The notes under the pieces: generated by a model
Database searches by the model: none
Seen by the model: only the letters and a program-made list of their open reading frames with translations
What the model was told of the DNA's origin: nothing
Part shown: one piece after another, positions 16,548-25,931 of the stretch
Layout: every line of letters starts with the position of its first letter
How positions within the stretch are numbered: the stretch's first letter is position 1
DNA from: Psychrobacillus lasiicapitis
GTDB lineage: Bacteria > Bacillota > Bacilli > Bacillales_A > Planococcaceae
Assembly: GCF_006861795.1 (NCBI RefSeq)
Contig: NZ_VDGH01000013.1
Location: forward strand, 100,786 to 164,785
Direction: 5' to 3'
Length of the DNA stretch: 64,000 nucleotides
Program-made: the position numbers and the translations under genes

Positions 16548-18038
16548 TTGGATGATAATAACAATCATAAGAGGCCAAAATTAAAAAGAAAATCGAAACC
16601 AAAGTTGAAAAAAGAAGAAATTACCATTGTTGACACGAATACCGCACGCAAAGCTGTTTTTGCAACTGCTGTTGGGAATGGGATGGAATGGTTTGATTTT
16701 GGAATTTACTCGTATCTAGCTGTAACAATTGGACAAGTATTTTTTCCCGAAGTAAGTGGACCCATGCAATTAGTATTTGCTTTTGCAACATTTGCAGTTG
16801 CCTTTATTGCTCGACCTATTGGTGGAATTTTCTTTGGGATGCTTGGAGACCGTTTAGGCCGTAAAAAAGTCTTAGCCATTACCTTGATCATGATGGCCCT
16901 GGCCACGTTAAGTATTGGCTTAATCCCAGGTCATGCATCTATAGGTTATACTGCCACCGTGCTTTTACTTATTGCTCGTCTCATTCAAGGTTTTTCAGCG
17001 GGTGGAGAATATTCGGGTGCTATGACGTTTATTGCTGAATCCACACCTGATAAAAAAAGAGGTTTTATGTCAAGTGGTCTTGAGGTTGGTACCTTAGTCG
17101 GCTATATCGCAGGAGCTGGTCTTGTTACGGCACTTACCTATATTTTAGGAGACGAAACAATGTTAGAATGGGGTTGGCGTATTCCTTTTTTCTTATCGGC
17201 CCCTATCGGTTTAATTGGCTTTTATTTGCGAAATAATTTAGAAGAAACACCTGCATTTGAGGCAATGAAGGAAAGTAAAACGGAAGATGATGATAATAAA
17301 TCCGTAAAGCATATTTTACAGTTCCATTGGAGAGCAATACTTATCGGTATGTTTGTTGTTTTCTTTTATATTGTTGTAAACTATATTGTTTTATCATATA
17401 TGCCATCTCATTTAACTGCTGTTCTTGGTTATGGAGAAGCAGAAGGACTTTTGTTAATTGTTATAGTAATGGTTATTATGATTCCGATTGTTCTATTAAT
17501 GGGCTATTTTAGTGATCGTATTGGAGCAAAGAAGGTAATTCAAGGCGGTTTAATCGGGTTGATAGTTTTGAGTATACCTGCGTTTAATTTTATCGGTAGT
17601 GGAAACACTGTTCTTGTATTTTTAGGATTGATGATTCTTGGCGTATTCTCCGCTTCTTTCCAGGGGACGATGCCAGCGTTATTACCTTCTCTATTTTTTA
17701 CGAATGTTAGGAATGGGGCATTGGCGATAACATTTAATATTTCTGCATCGTTGTTCGGAGGTACGACACCTTTACTTGTATCTTGGTTAATTAGCAAGAC
17801 GGCGAATGAAATGATACCTGCCTACTATGCGATACTTGCATCTATTGTCGGTCTTGTTGTGGTAACCATTTTTCTAAAAGATACTTCAGGAAAAGCTCTT
17901 CGAGGTTCACCGCCAGCGGTTGAAGAGAAAGCTGAAATAAAAGAGATTTTAGAAGAACCAGAAGAAGCATTATGGTGGCACGAAGAAAAGAAAGTAATTG
18001 AAGAACGTATTGAAGATCGTTCGGAAGATGGCAAGTAA
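16548..18038 (+). CDS. MFS transporter of the metabolite:H+ symporter (ProP-like) family
   Basis: The 496-residue protein starts with a lysine-rich tail (about 1-25), then GNGMEWFDFGIYSYLA, the hallmark first helix of MHS transporters such as ProP. Next come RPIGGIFFGMLGDRLGRKK and RLIQGFSAGGEYSGAMTFIAE. About 12 membrane helices follow and an acidic/basic coiled tail of some 50 residues. ProP imports proline and betaines with protons; the exact substrate here is uncertain (glycine betaine, citrate or dicarboxylate are alternatives). TTG start; AAGGAGG 8 nt upstream. Single gene. Confidence 0.88.
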   Translation: MDDNNNHKRPKLKRKSKPKLKKEEITIVDTNTARKAVFATAVGNGMEWFDFGIYSYLAVTIGQVFFPEVSGPMQLVFAFATFAVAFIARPIGGIFFGMLGDRLGRKKVLAITLIMMALATLSIGLIPGHASIGYTATVLLLIARLIQGFSAGGEYSGAMTFIAESTPDKKRGFMSSGLEVGTLVGYIAGAGLVTALTYILGDETMLEWGWRIPFFLSAPIGLIGFYLRNNLEETPAFEAMKESKTEDDDNKSVKHILQFHWRAILIGMFVVFFYIVVNYIVLSYMPSHLTAVLGYGEAEGLLLIVIVMVIMIPIVLLMGYFSDRIGAKKVIQGGLIGLIVLSIPAFNFIGSGNTVLVFLGLMILGVFSASFQGTMPALLPSLFFTNVRNGALAITFNISASLFGGTTPLLVSWLISKTANEMIPAYYAILASIVGLVVVTIFLKDTSGKALRGSPPAVEEKAEIKEILEEPEEALWWHEEKKVIEERIEDRSEDGK

Positions 18039-18157
18039 ATTTAAAAAATGAATGGTTTTTTATTAAATTTAAGAAGATGACAATCATATACTAGAAGAGA
18101 GGGTCATTTTTATTACTTTTTTAACGTGAAGATGTAAATATGAATAATTTCTTCTTA

Positions 18158-18196
18158 TAAAGGTCTACCTAGTTTCTTTGCATGGTAGACCCTTAT
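18158..18196. terminator. Hairpin between convergent genes
   Basis: AAAGGTCTACC and GGTAGACCCTT form a stem around a 14-nt loop between the ProP-like gene and the DUF4179 gene. T runs are weak on both sides. Confidence 0.55.
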
Positions 18197-18205
18197 GAGA
18201 AAATT

Positions 18206-19321
18206 TTAGTTTTTATTTATTGGAACTTGAATGGATTCAATAGTATAAGGTTCCATAACTGGTACTAGGGGACCTTCCCCTTTTGTATTAGGATTATCTA
18301 CTTTCATCACAAGCACGATTGGTGTTATCGTAAGAGTGGTTGCTGCCTCGTCGAAAACAGTTGTCGTAACCCTTGGATAACTTTTATGATTAACATCAAA
18401 ATCAGTACTGTGACCAGTATCACGGTAATGAACATAGTTATATTCTTTTCCTAAATTATCGGATATCAAGTATTCGATTTGGACGCCTCTCATTTCTTCC
18501 TTCTCTTGTGAAACTAGCCGCTCGTCTACTAGTTCCGACAGATAGATAGTAGATGAAATAGGAGTTTGCGTTATTTTCGTTAATTCTACTTCAATTCCTT
18601 CATCCACGGTAGAAAATTCATTAGCAGCATATTTTTTTGTTTTATTATCTAACTTGTTTAATGAAAATTGAAAAGTCCAGTTTCCGAACGTTTCTTGTTC
18701 AACATTATTTAGATTACGTACAGAATCACCTGCCCATGTAACTTTAATAGCATCTGGTTTAGTTCCTTTGAGTAATTGATAGATATATACTACAGCGTAT
18801 TCATGGTCACTTATTTTTTCTACTATAAAGTTATGGTCAAACCCATTATATTCATACTGATCTCCAAATTCGTCTACAACCATGTTACCTTCTAAAACAG
18901 GTCTCTCGCCCAAATCCTCTTCACTCGTTATCGTATAGGCAATTGTTATATTTTCTCCATCATATACTGCATTAGTTGCTGTAATACTAATTCCATTACT
19001 TTCTTCTGTTAACCCTATATCGGTTGAATGCTCGTCATATTCCTCAAAAACATAGTATTCATTGTTACTCAATAATTGAAATATGTTACTAATAATTGGT
19101 AGCTTTGCGGCAAATGCTGGAAATGTAAGACTAATTGTTAAACTAGAAATGACGATAAAGGAGGCTGCAGCTAATAAGAAATAATTTTTCTTTTTTTTCT
19201 TTGTTAATATTTTATTAAATATTTTCTTTTGAATGCGTTTTTGTTCTAGTGCGGAAAGTGGCTTTTCTTCAAATTCACTTACGTTTAACTTTACATTATT
19301 TAACTCTTTAAAAATAGACAT
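18206..19321 (-). CDS. DUF4179 membrane protein, probable anti-sigma partner
   Basis: The 371-residue protein has a short cytoplasmic N-terminus (about 1-45, ending in KKKKK), one membrane helix (about 47-70, FLLAAASFIVISSLTISL) and a large extracellular domain with the DUF4179 start GISITATNAVYDGENITIAYTI. It begins 3 nt after the stop of the ECF sigma gene. This is the usual layout of DUF4179 proteins, thought to act as anti-sigma or sensor proteins for the adjacent sigma factor. The extracellular signal is unknown. Confidence 0.82.
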   Translation of the reverse strand: MSIFKELNNVKLNVSEFEEKPLSALEQKRIQKKIFNKILTKKKKKNYFLLAAASFIVISSLTISLTFPAFAAKLPIISNIFQLLSNNEYYVFEEYDEHSTDIGLTEESNGISITATNAVYDGENITIAYTITSEEDLGERPVLEGNMVVDEFGDQYEYNGFDHNFIVEKISDHEYAVVYIYQLLKGTKPDAIKVTWAGDSVRNLNNVEQETFGNWTFQFSLNKLDNKTKKYAANEFSTVDEGIEVELTKITQTPISSTIYLSELVDERLVSQEKEEMRGVQIEYLISDNLGKEYNYVHYRDTGHSTDFDVNHKSYPRVTTTVFDEAATTLTITPIVLVMKVDNPNTKGEGPLVPVMEPYTIESIQVPINKN

Positions 19322-19324
19322 TTT

Positions 19325-19861
19325 TCACACCCCATCCTTCAATAGAAGAGTTTTCAACTTTTTTCTGCCTCGAGATAGTTTATTATGCACCCACGATTGC
19401 TTTACGTTGTATTCCTCAGCAATTTCATTGGATGGAACACCTTCCACATAATATTTTTCAAAGATCGCTCGTTCCGTATCGCTCAATTCACTTAAAATAG
19501 CGGTTAAATCGATTCCACTCGGTTTGAGCGTTGATTGATGATAGAAATGTTCATCAAACTCAAACTTACTGACTTGTCGCTTTGTTTTTTCCGTTTTACG
19601 TATATAGTCAATAGCTCGGTATTTGGCAATTGCAGCAATCCATTGCTTGAACTCATTTTTTCTAGAATCAAATGAATCAATATGGAACCATATTGAAGTG
19701 ATTACATCTGCCAAGCATTCTTCTGTATCTTGTTGATTGCCTTTTAAGTATTGTCGAATAATACTATGAAGCAGACCTCCATAATTCTGAATAAGATAAG
19801 GAATAGTCTGTTCATTTTTTAAGATTATTTGTTGTACAACGTTTTCATCCGTTATCTTCAC
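19325..19861 (-). CDS. ECF-type RNA polymerase sigma factor
   Basis: A 178-residue protein with region 2 (about 20-90: LLHSIIRQYLKGNQQDTEECLADVITSIW, FKQWIAAIAKYRAIDYIRK) and region 4 (about 125-175: LSELSDTERAIFEKYYVEG, NEIAEEYNVKQSWVHNKLSRGRKKLK). It should direct polymerase to stress promoters and is likely held by the membrane protein encoded right behind it. ECF sigma factors usually read their own promoter, so 19862-19950 should contain it. From there to 20206 I see nothing else. Confidence 0.92.
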   Translation of the reverse strand: MKITDENVVQQIILKNEQTIPYLIQNYGGLLHSIIRQYLKGNQQDTEECLADVITSIWFHIDSFDSRKNEFKQWIAAIAKYRAIDYIRKTEKTKRQVSKFEFDEHFYHQSTLKPSGIDLTAILSELSDTERAIFEKYYVEGVPSNEIAEEYNVKQSWVHNKLSRGRKKLKTLLLKDGV

Positions 19862-20206
19862 TTCAACCTCTCCCTGTTTGTTTTTGGGTACCCTGCCTAT
19901 TAATACGTATATAAAATAAGAAACCTATCAAATGAAAAATATTAGAACAAGAGTCTGTTGTATTATTTTTTACATTAGAATCACTAAATTGTGATAGAGC
20001 TCTGTGCTCTGAAATTTGGTATTTACATCTATATTACATTTTAAAATAGAAGAATTGGTATCAGTGAGCGTGAGTACGAGAAAATAAAATAAAATTAAAT
20101 ACTGGAAGATTTTTAATTAGCAGTATGGGATTAGGAAAGATAGATTATTGAAGGAATATGAAGGTTATTTGTTTGACTAAAGAAAAAGAATTAATTGGGA
20201 CGACTA

Positions 20207-20243
20207 AAAACAGCGGAAGCATATAAGCTTCCGCTGTTTTAGT
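20207..20243 (-). terminator. Intrinsic terminator of prli42
   Basis: AAAACAGCGGAAGC pairs with GCTTCCGCTGTTTT around a short loop, directly after the minus-strand prli42 stop. Confidence 0.85.
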
Positions 20244-20246
20244 TTC

Positions 20247-20345
20247 TTATTGTAAGACGAAGCTTAATCCAAATAAGAGTGAAGACATTATCATTACAAA
20301 AATCATTAAATAAACGACAATTTTACGGAATTTTTGATTGCTCAT
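20247..20345 (-). CDS. prli42: Stressosome-associated miniprotein Prli42
   Basis: A 32-residue protein starting MSNQKFRKIVVYLM, with a basic N-terminus and a single hydrophobic helix to the C-terminus. This matches Prli42, the small conserved membrane protein of Firmicutes that tethers the stressosome in Listeria. The ATG at 20343-20345 is fixed by AAAGGAGAG upstream; a much longer frame covers it but lacks any start signal. Divergent from mce. Known role comes from the family, not from this sequence. Confidence 0.88.
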   Translation of the reverse strand: MSNQKFRKIVVYLMIFVMIMSSLLFGLSFVLQ

Positions 20346-20471
20346 GAAATTCTCTCCTTTAGTATGTACTACCATTTTAACAAAAACGAAAAAAATCACA
20401 AGAGGTAGCGAATTTTTTTGGAAATCTGTACAATAGAATAGAGAATAGTCAAACAGTAAGGGGGCAAAGGG

Positions 20472-20882
20472 ATGGAAAAGGTAGATCATATTGGAATTGC
20501 AGTAAAAAGTATAGAAGATTCGCTTCCATATTACACAGAAACATTAGGTTTGAAACTAATACATATTGAAGAGGTTCCTTCTGAAAAAGTGAAAGTTGCT
20601 TTTATTGATAGCGGCAATGTAAAACTAGAATTACTCCAGCCTATCGACGAAACTAGCGCGGTTTATTCTTTCATTGAGAAAAAAGGAGAGGGCATACATC
20701 ATGTTGCCTTTGGTGTATCAAATATTCATGATCGTTTAAATGAGTTGAAAGTAAAAGGGGTTAGACTCATTCAAGAAACGCCAAAAATTGGGGCGGGTGG
20801 AGCGCAAGTTGCATTCATTCATCCTAAAGCTTCTGGTGGGGTTTTATATGAGCTTTGCGATAAAACAGGGGGAGTGAAGTAA
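20472..20882 (+). CDS. mce: Methylmalonyl-CoA epimerase
   Basis: A 136-residue glyoxalase-fold enzyme that interconverts the two methylmalonyl-CoA epimers. Metal ligands are visible as DHIGIAV near the start, LELLQP about residue 55, HHVAFGV about 77 and LYELC near the end. It is followed after 4 nt by a biotin-dependent carboxylase beta subunit, as in yqjC-yqjD of Bacillus, so it works in propionate or branched-chain carbon metabolism. AAGGGGGCAAAGG precedes the ATG. Confidence 0.93.
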   Translation: MEKVDHIGIAVKSIEDSLPYYTETLGLKLIHIEEVPSEKVKVAFIDSGNVKLELLQPIDETSAVYSFIEKKGEGIHHVAFGVSNIHDRLNELKVKGVRLIQETPKIGAGGAQVAFIHPKASGGVLYELCDKTGGVK

Positions 20883-20886
20883 ACAG

Positions 20887-22434
20887 ATGGATATTTATGA
20901 GAAAATCAATGATTTATATGATCGTAAGCGGAAAATCGAATTAGGTGGCGGAGATAAACGTATCGAAAAGCAACACGAAAAAGGGAAGCTGACTGCTCGA
21001 GAACGGATAGCATTACTGGTTGATAAAGATTCTTTTGTAGAGTTAAATCCGTTTATCCAGCATCGTACGGTTGACTTTGGGATGGACAAGCAAGAAGGAC
21101 CTGGTGACGGGGTGGTCACTGGATATGGAAAAGTAAATGGTCGGCCAATTTATCTATTTTCACAGGATTTCACGGTATTTGGAGGAGCACTTGGTGAAAT
21201 GCATGCGCAAAAAATAGCGAATGTAATGGATTTGGCTGCTAAAAATGGTGCCCCATTTATCGGGCTAAACGATTCTGGTGGTGCTCGTATTCAAGAAGGT
21301 GTAGTGTCTCTTGATGGATACGGTCAGATCTTTTATAGAAATGCAATTTATTCTGGTGTTATCCCTCAGATTTCGGTTATTTTAGGACCTTGTGCTGGTG
21401 GGGCGGTGTATTCACCTGCTATTACAGACTTTGTTTTTATGACTGATGAGACGAGTCAAATGTTCATAACTGGACCAAAAGTGATTGAGACCGTAACCGG
21501 CGAAAAAATTTCTGCGGAAGATTTAGGTGGATCCAAAGTACATAACACGATTAGTGGGAATGCTCATTTCCGTGGAAAAACAGAGGAAGAAGTATTAGAG
21601 AGTGTACGTTTACTACTGAGCTATCTACCGCAAAACTTTGAAGAAAAACCTACCATTACAGATGTGGCACCAGAAAATGATGATCGACCAGATTTAGCAG
21701 ACATTGTGCCATTTGAAGCTGTTCGTCCGTATGATATTCGAAAAGTGATTGAGCAAGTAGTGGATAGAGAATCTTTTTTAGAGGTACAAAAGGAATTTGC
21801 TAAAAATATTGTCATCGGATTAGCCCGCATTAAAGGTGAAGTTGTTGGTCTCGTTTGCAACCAGCCTAAAGTAATGGCAGGTGGACTGGATATCGATTCA
21901 AGTGATAAAGCCGCTCGCTTCATTCGTTTTTGTGATTCCTTTAATATTCCAATCATTACATTTGAAGATGTGACCGGATTCTTCCCAGGTATTAAGCAAG
22001 AGCACGGAGGCATTATTCGTCATGGGGCAAAGATTTTATTTGCCTATTCGGAAGCAACTGTTCCTAAAATGACTGTTATTTTGCGTAAAGCATACGGCGG
22101 GGCTTATGTAGCGCTAAACTCCAAATCAATAGGGGCGGATGTAGTGTATGCATGGCCAAATGCGGAAATTGCAGTAATGGGACCACAAGGGGCTGCAAAC
22201 ATTATTTTTGCGAGAGAAATCGCAAATAGCGAAGAACCTGAAAAAGTTCGGGCAGAAAAAATCGAAGAATACCGTGAAAAATTTGCAAACCCTTATGTAG
22301 CAGCTTCTATGGGGATGGTAGACGATGTAATCGATCCTCGTGAAACACGTATTAAGTTAATACAAGCATTAGAGATGATGCGCAACAAAAAAGAAACAAG
22401 ACCAAACAAAAAACATGGAAATATTCCATTATAA
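20887..22434 (+). CDS. Acyl-CoA (propionyl/methylmalonyl-CoA) carboxylase beta subunit, YqjD-like
   Basis: The 515-residue protein has the two crotonase-fold halves of carboxyltransferase subunits: GKLTARERIALLVD, DFTVFGGALGEMHAQKI, NDSGGARIQEGV and GPCAGGAVYSPA in the N half. The C half has EDVTGFFPGIKQEHGGIIRHGAK, RKAYGGAYVAL and AVMGPQGAANIIF. Such subunits move carboxyl groups between biotin and acyl-CoA. No biotin carrier or alpha subunit is encoded here, so the partner must be elsewhere. Follows mce by 4 nt. Confidence 0.92.
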   Translation: MDIYEKINDLYDRKRKIELGGGDKRIEKQHEKGKLTARERIALLVDKDSFVELNPFIQHRTVDFGMDKQEGPGDGVVTGYGKVNGRPIYLFSQDFTVFGGALGEMHAQKIANVMDLAAKNGAPFIGLNDSGGARIQEGVVSLDGYGQIFYRNAIYSGVIPQISVILGPCAGGAVYSPAITDFVFMTDETSQMFITGPKVIETVTGEKISAEDLGGSKVHNTISGNAHFRGKTEEEVLESVRLLLSYLPQNFEEKPTITDVAPENDDRPDLADIVPFEAVRPYDIRKVIEQVVDRESFLEVQKEFAKNIVIGLARIKGEVVGLVCNQPKVMAGGLDIDSSDKAARFIRFCDSFNIPIITFEDVTGFFPGIKQEHGGIIRHGAKILFAYSEATVPKMTVILRKAYGGAYVALNSKSIGADVVYAWPNAEIAVMGPQGAANIIFAREIANSEEPEKVRAEKIEEYREKFANPYVAASMGMVDDVIDPRETRIKLIQALEMMRNKKETRPNKKHGNIPL

Positions 22435-22450
22435 AAGGAGTCTTCATAAA

Positions 22451-23563
22451 GTGAACCGTTTAATAGAAGAATTTTTTGAGTTAGTAAAAATAGATTCGGA
22501 AACAAAGCATGAGGAAGTAATCGCGCCTATTTTAATGCGTAAATTAGAGCAATTAGGCTTTTCTGTTATCCAAGATGATTCTGCAAAACGAACTGGACAT
22601 GGTGCAGGTAATCTAATCGCCACTTTAAAAGGAAATAAGGCAGATGCAGATGCGATTTATTTCACCGTTCATATGGATACGGTTGTACCTGGTAAAGGAA
22701 TCCAACCTATTTTAAAAGAAGACAGTTATATTTATTCGGATGGAACGACTATTTTAGGAGCAGATGATAAAGCGGGTATTGCCGCGTTATTTGAAGCTAT
22801 TCGTCGTTTAGACGAACAAGAGGTATCTCATGGGGATATTCAGGTCGTGATTACAGCCGGTGAAGAAAGTGGCTTAGTTGGAGCAAAAGAATTAGATTCT
22901 ACATTATTAACAGCAAAATATGGCTATGCAATTGACAGTGACGGAACAGTTGGTGGGATTGTGACGGCAGCTCCATTTCAATCTAAACTATGGACGACGA
23001 TTACTGGAAAAACGGCGCATGCAGGAGTAGCACCTGAAAAAGGAATTTCTGCTATTACATTAGCTTCTAAAGCTATTTCTGCGATGAAGCTAGGACGAAT
23101 TGACGGAGAAACGACCGCAAATATCGGACGATTTGAAGGTGGACAAGCTACAAATATTGTATGCGATGAAGTGCATATTTTATCGGAAGCGCGTTCAATC
23201 AATAAAGAAAAATTAGATGCTCATGTAGCTCATATGGTTGCTACCTTCGCAGAAACAGCTGAAAAACTAGGCGGCATGGCTAAAACAGAAACTGAATTAA
23301 TGTATCCTGGTTTTCATTTTGAAGAAGATCATGAAGTAGTACAAGTAGCGAAAAAAGCGGTTGAAAAAATTGGCCGTACTGCCGATATAAAAAGAAGCGG
23401 CGGAGGCAGTGATGCAAATGTTATTGCCGGATTTGGAATTCCAACGGTTATCTTATCCGTTGGCTATGAGGAAATTCATACGACAAATGAACGCATGCCG
23501 GTAGAAGAGCTCGAAAAATTAGCTGATTTACTTGTAGAAATTGTAAAAGTAGCAGCAGAATAA
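22451..23563 (+). CDS. M20 tripeptidase-like metallopeptidase, YqjE-like
   Basis: The GTG at 22451 follows AAAAGGAG and gives a 370-residue enzyme starting NRLIEEFFELVKIDSETKHE, the usual PepT-like N-terminus; the ATG at 22415 lies inside the previous gene. Zinc ligands show as VHMDTV, ADDKAG, ITAGEESGLVGAKEL, IDSDG and the C-terminal HTTNERMP. It should remove N-terminal residues from short peptides in the cytosol. It keeps the mce-carboxylase-peptidase order of yqjC-yqjD-yqjE, probably one transcript. Confidence 0.9.
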   Translation: MNRLIEEFFELVKIDSETKHEEVIAPILMRKLEQLGFSVIQDDSAKRTGHGAGNLIATLKGNKADADAIYFTVHMDTVVPGKGIQPILKEDSYIYSDGTTILGADDKAGIAALFEAIRRLDEQEVSHGDIQVVITAGEESGLVGAKELDSTLLTAKYGYAIDSDGTVGGIVTAAPFQSKLWTTITGKTAHAGVAPEKGISAITLASKAISAMKLGRIDGETTANIGRFEGGQATNIVCDEVHILSEARSINKEKLDAHVAHMVATFAETAEKLGGMAKTETELMYPGFHFEEDHEVVQVAKKAVEKIGRTADIKRSGGGSDANVIAGFGIPTVILSVGYEEIHTTNERMPVEELEKLADLLVEIVKVAAE

Positions 23564-23585
23564 CGTATACAGGAGGCGCTGACTA

Positions 23586-24071
23586 TTGTCTAGTGAAAAA
23601 GTAGTTGTTTTTCAATGTGGAAATGAAGAATATGCGGTTCCAATTGAACATGTCGTATCTATTGAAAAGCTTGAACAAGTAAACCCAATACCACATTTGC
23701 CGAATTATTTAATTGGTTTAATGAAAATTCGTGGTGAACTTATGCCAATTATCGACTTTGAAGAAATCTTATATCATCGAAGTGGCGTAAACTTTGAAAA
23801 TGCTCGAGTTGTGACGATGCATACACAAGATATGTCCCTCGGAATACTAGTGAAAGAAGCAAAAGAGATTCTTGATATTGCAACAGAAGATTTAAAGCAA
23901 ATTGGTTTAGTAAACTACACGAAGACCCAATATTTTACTGCGGTCGCGAATTTAGAAAACCGTATGATTACAATTGTCGATCCATCTATTTTAGTACGTT
24001 CTTTAGAAGGAATTAAAGATATCCAATCGTATCTAGAAAATATGAAGAAGGAAGAAATAGGTAGCTTATAA
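23586..24071 (+). CDS. CheW-like coupling protein
   Basis: A 161-residue protein made of a single CheW domain: KVVVFQCGNEEYAVPIEHVVSIEKLE, PHLPNYLIGLMKIRGELMPIIDFEEIL, a middle strand set and a final ENRMITIVDPSILV. CheW links chemoreceptors to the kinase CheA. No other chemotaxis gene is near, so this may be an orphan coupler or a CheV-type adaptor without receiver domain. TTG start; AGGAGGCG upstream. Terminator overlaps its last codons. Confidence 0.9.
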   Translation: MSSEKVVVFQCGNEEYAVPIEHVVSIEKLEQVNPIPHLPNYLIGLMKIRGELMPIIDFEEILYHRSGVNFENARVVTMHTQDMSLGILVKEAKEILDIATEDLKQIGLVNYTKTQYFTAVANLENRMITIVDPSILVRSLEGIKDIQSYLENMKKEEIGSL

Positions 24072-24090
24072 AAGCTACCTATTTTTATTT
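24055..24090 (+). terminator. Intrinsic terminator overlapping the CheW-like stop
   Basis: AAATAGGTAGCTT pairs with AAGCTACCTATTT around ATAA, followed by TTT. The stem begins within the final codons of the gene. Confidence 0.88.
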
Positions 24091-24258
24091 AGTTAGTGAA
24101 ACGATAGAAATTTAGACAAGTGCTAAACTTTTTTCAGATAGTGGAAAAAGGCAAATAATTGTTTACCGAAAAGCTTTGGACGGAGCAACTCATCTCCCGA
24201 TGGCTCAAATATCGTAAAAATTGCTATAATAAAATAATACAAAGTGGAGGTGAGACAA

Positions 24259-25494
24259 GTGTCTAGTAAGGCGAGAATAATTTTTCATCTAGATATGAAT
24301 AGTTTTTATGCTTCTGTCGAGCAGGCACATGATCCTTCTCTGAAAGGGAAAGCAATTGCAGTTGCGGGCGATCCGAAACAAAGACGTGGAATTTTAGTCA
24401 CTTGTTCATACGAGGCCCGTGCTAAAGGTGTGTATACCACAATGTCTGTTTGGGAAGCAAAACGAAAATGTCCGGAACTAATTTTATTACCCCCTAATTT
24501 TGAACGCTACCGAGCTGCATCTAAAGCAATGTTTGATATATTGCGTTCGTATACGCCACTTGTGGAACCGGTGTCGATTGACGAAGGATATATGGATGTG
24601 AGCGATATAGAAATGGGTCAAGATGCAATTGCTTTTGCAGAATCTATTCAACAGCGAATCGTTCGGGAGCTAGATTTACCAAGTTCTATTGGGATTGCGC
24701 CAAATAAATTTTTGGCAAAAACTGCATCGAATATGAAAAAACCAATGGGTATTACGGTCTTGCGTAAACGAGAGGTTGCAGAAAAGCTTTGGCCGCTACC
24801 CGTAATCGAAATGCATGGTGTAGGCGAGAGCACTTCCAAAAAGTTTTCGGAATTTGGTATTCACACAATTGGAGACTTGGCAAATGCGACTCCTAATATT
24901 TTAAAAGAGAAGCTTGGCAAAATAGGAATTCGACTTTCCGAAAGAGCAAATGGTATCGACAATCGAGCGGTCGACCCAGAAGCAGTTTTCGATACAAAAA
25001 GTGTTGGAAATTCAACCACCCTACCATATGATGTAACGGACGTGGAAGAAATTGAAAAAGTTTTAAAACTGCTTTCTAAAAAAGTAGCATCTCGATTAGA
25101 TTCAAAAAACTTGGCGGGACGTTCTATTACCATTCATATTCGCGATGCCAATTGGAAGAATAAAACGAGAAGTAAAACAGTGACGAACCGACTTTATAAA
25201 GAAAAAGAAATATACGAGCTTGCGTCAACCTTATTTCATACTACATGGAAAGATGAGCCGATTAGATTACTCGGTGTTACGGTTAACAATGTATACGATA
25301 AAGGAGAATCGGTGGAGCAGCTATCCATTTTTAACTTTGAACAGCATGCAAAAGAAGAACCCATTTTGAAACTTGTCGAACAGTTACAAACTAAGTTCGG
25401 AAAAGATACGATTAAACGGGGAATAAAAGTAAAAAAGAAAGCCTCGTTGGAATCTAAAACGAGCTTTAGTAAAGATTTTCTCGACGATCATTAA
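24259..25494 (+). CDS. dinB: DNA polymerase IV (Y-family)
   Basis: The 411-residue translesion polymerase shows IIFHLDMNSFYASVEQ (first catalytic Asp), the SYEARAKGV finger segment, PVSIDEGYMDV (catalytic Asp-Glu), SIGIAPNKFLAKTASNMKKP and MHGVGESTSKKFSEFGI (helix-hairpin-helix thumb). The little-finger domain follows, and a C-terminal clamp-binding QLSIFNF lies near residue 355. GTG at 24259 is chosen because GGAGGTGAGA lies 4-6 nt upstream; the longer frame starts before that site. In Bacillus the same gene follows the yqjC-E block. Confidence 0.95.
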   Translation: MSSKARIIFHLDMNSFYASVEQAHDPSLKGKAIAVAGDPKQRRGILVTCSYEARAKGVYTTMSVWEAKRKCPELILLPPNFERYRAASKAMFDILRSYTPLVEPVSIDEGYMDVSDIEMGQDAIAFAESIQQRIVRELDLPSSIGIAPNKFLAKTASNMKKPMGITVLRKREVAEKLWPLPVIEMHGVGESTSKKFSEFGIHTIGDLANATPNILKEKLGKIGIRLSERANGIDNRAVDPEAVFDTKSVGNSTTLPYDVTDVEEIEKVLKLLSKKVASRLDSKNLAGRSITIHIRDANWKNKTRSKTVTNRLYKEKEIYELASTLFHTTWKDEPIRLLGVTVNNVYDKGESVEQLSIFNFEQHAKEEPILKLVEQLQTKFGKDTIKRGIKVKKKASLESKTSFSKDFLDDH

Positions 25495-25531
25495 TACTAA
25501 ATCTTTCAATGACAAAGCATACAATTATCAC

Positions 25532-25561
25532 TTTACATACCCCATAAGGGTACTGTATGAT
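25532..25561 (+). promoter_or_regulatory. csoR promoter with overlapping CsoR-type operator
   Basis: A candidate -35 TTTACA (25532-25537) and -10 TATGAT (25556-25561) are 18 bp apart. The spacer holds the near-palindrome ATACCCC-ATAA-GGGTA (25537-25552), the GC-centred form expected of copper-sensing CsoR operators. Bound CsoR would block polymerase until Cu(I) is present. Confidence 0.75.
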
Positions 25562-25587
25562 AGAAATAGGGATAGGAGGTTGAATCC

Positions 25588-25914
25588 TTGGATAATATAA
25601 AAGAAGAACATACTATCGAATCCGATGCATCGTGTCGGAAAAGTCATCATCCAGAACATGTCAAAAAAGATTTAACAAATCGGTTAAATCGGATAGAGGG
25701 TCAAATTCGTGGCATTAAAGGAATGGTTGATAAAGACGTCTATTGTGACGATATTATCACCCAGCTTTCCGCAACTCAATCCGCGTTAAATAGTGTCGCA
25801 AAAGTCCTGTTACAAGGGCATTTAAAAGGCTGTGTAGTAGATAGATTAGCTGAAGGTGATGACGAAGTGCTGGATGAATTATTAGTAACAATACAAAAAC
25901 TAATGAGAAAATAA
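25588..25914 (+). CDS. csoR: Copper-sensing transcriptional repressor CsoR
   Basis: A 108-residue all-helical repressor of the CsoR/RcnR family. RLNRIEGQIRGIKGMV is the family signature; YCDDIITQLSATQSAL carries the first Cu(I) ligand Cys, and LLQGHLKGCVVDRL carries the His and second Cys, giving the Cys-His-Cys copper site. The histidine-rich N-terminus (CRKSHHPEH) is a normal extension. TTG start behind AGGAGG. It forms a transcription unit with copZ, with its own operator upstream. Confidence 0.93.
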   Translation: MDNIKEEHTIESDASCRKSHHPEHVKKDLTNRLNRIEGQIRGIKGMVDKDVYCDDIITQLSATQSALNSVAKVLLQGHLKGCVVDRLAEGDDEVLDELLVTIQKLMRK

Positions 25915-25931
25915 AAGGAGAAATGATACAG

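Noticed and set aside
24100..24258. Riboswitch-like leader before dinB
   Set aside because: GGAGCAACTCATCTCCCGATGGC looked structured, but it matches no aptamer I know and the -10 TATAAT lies after it.
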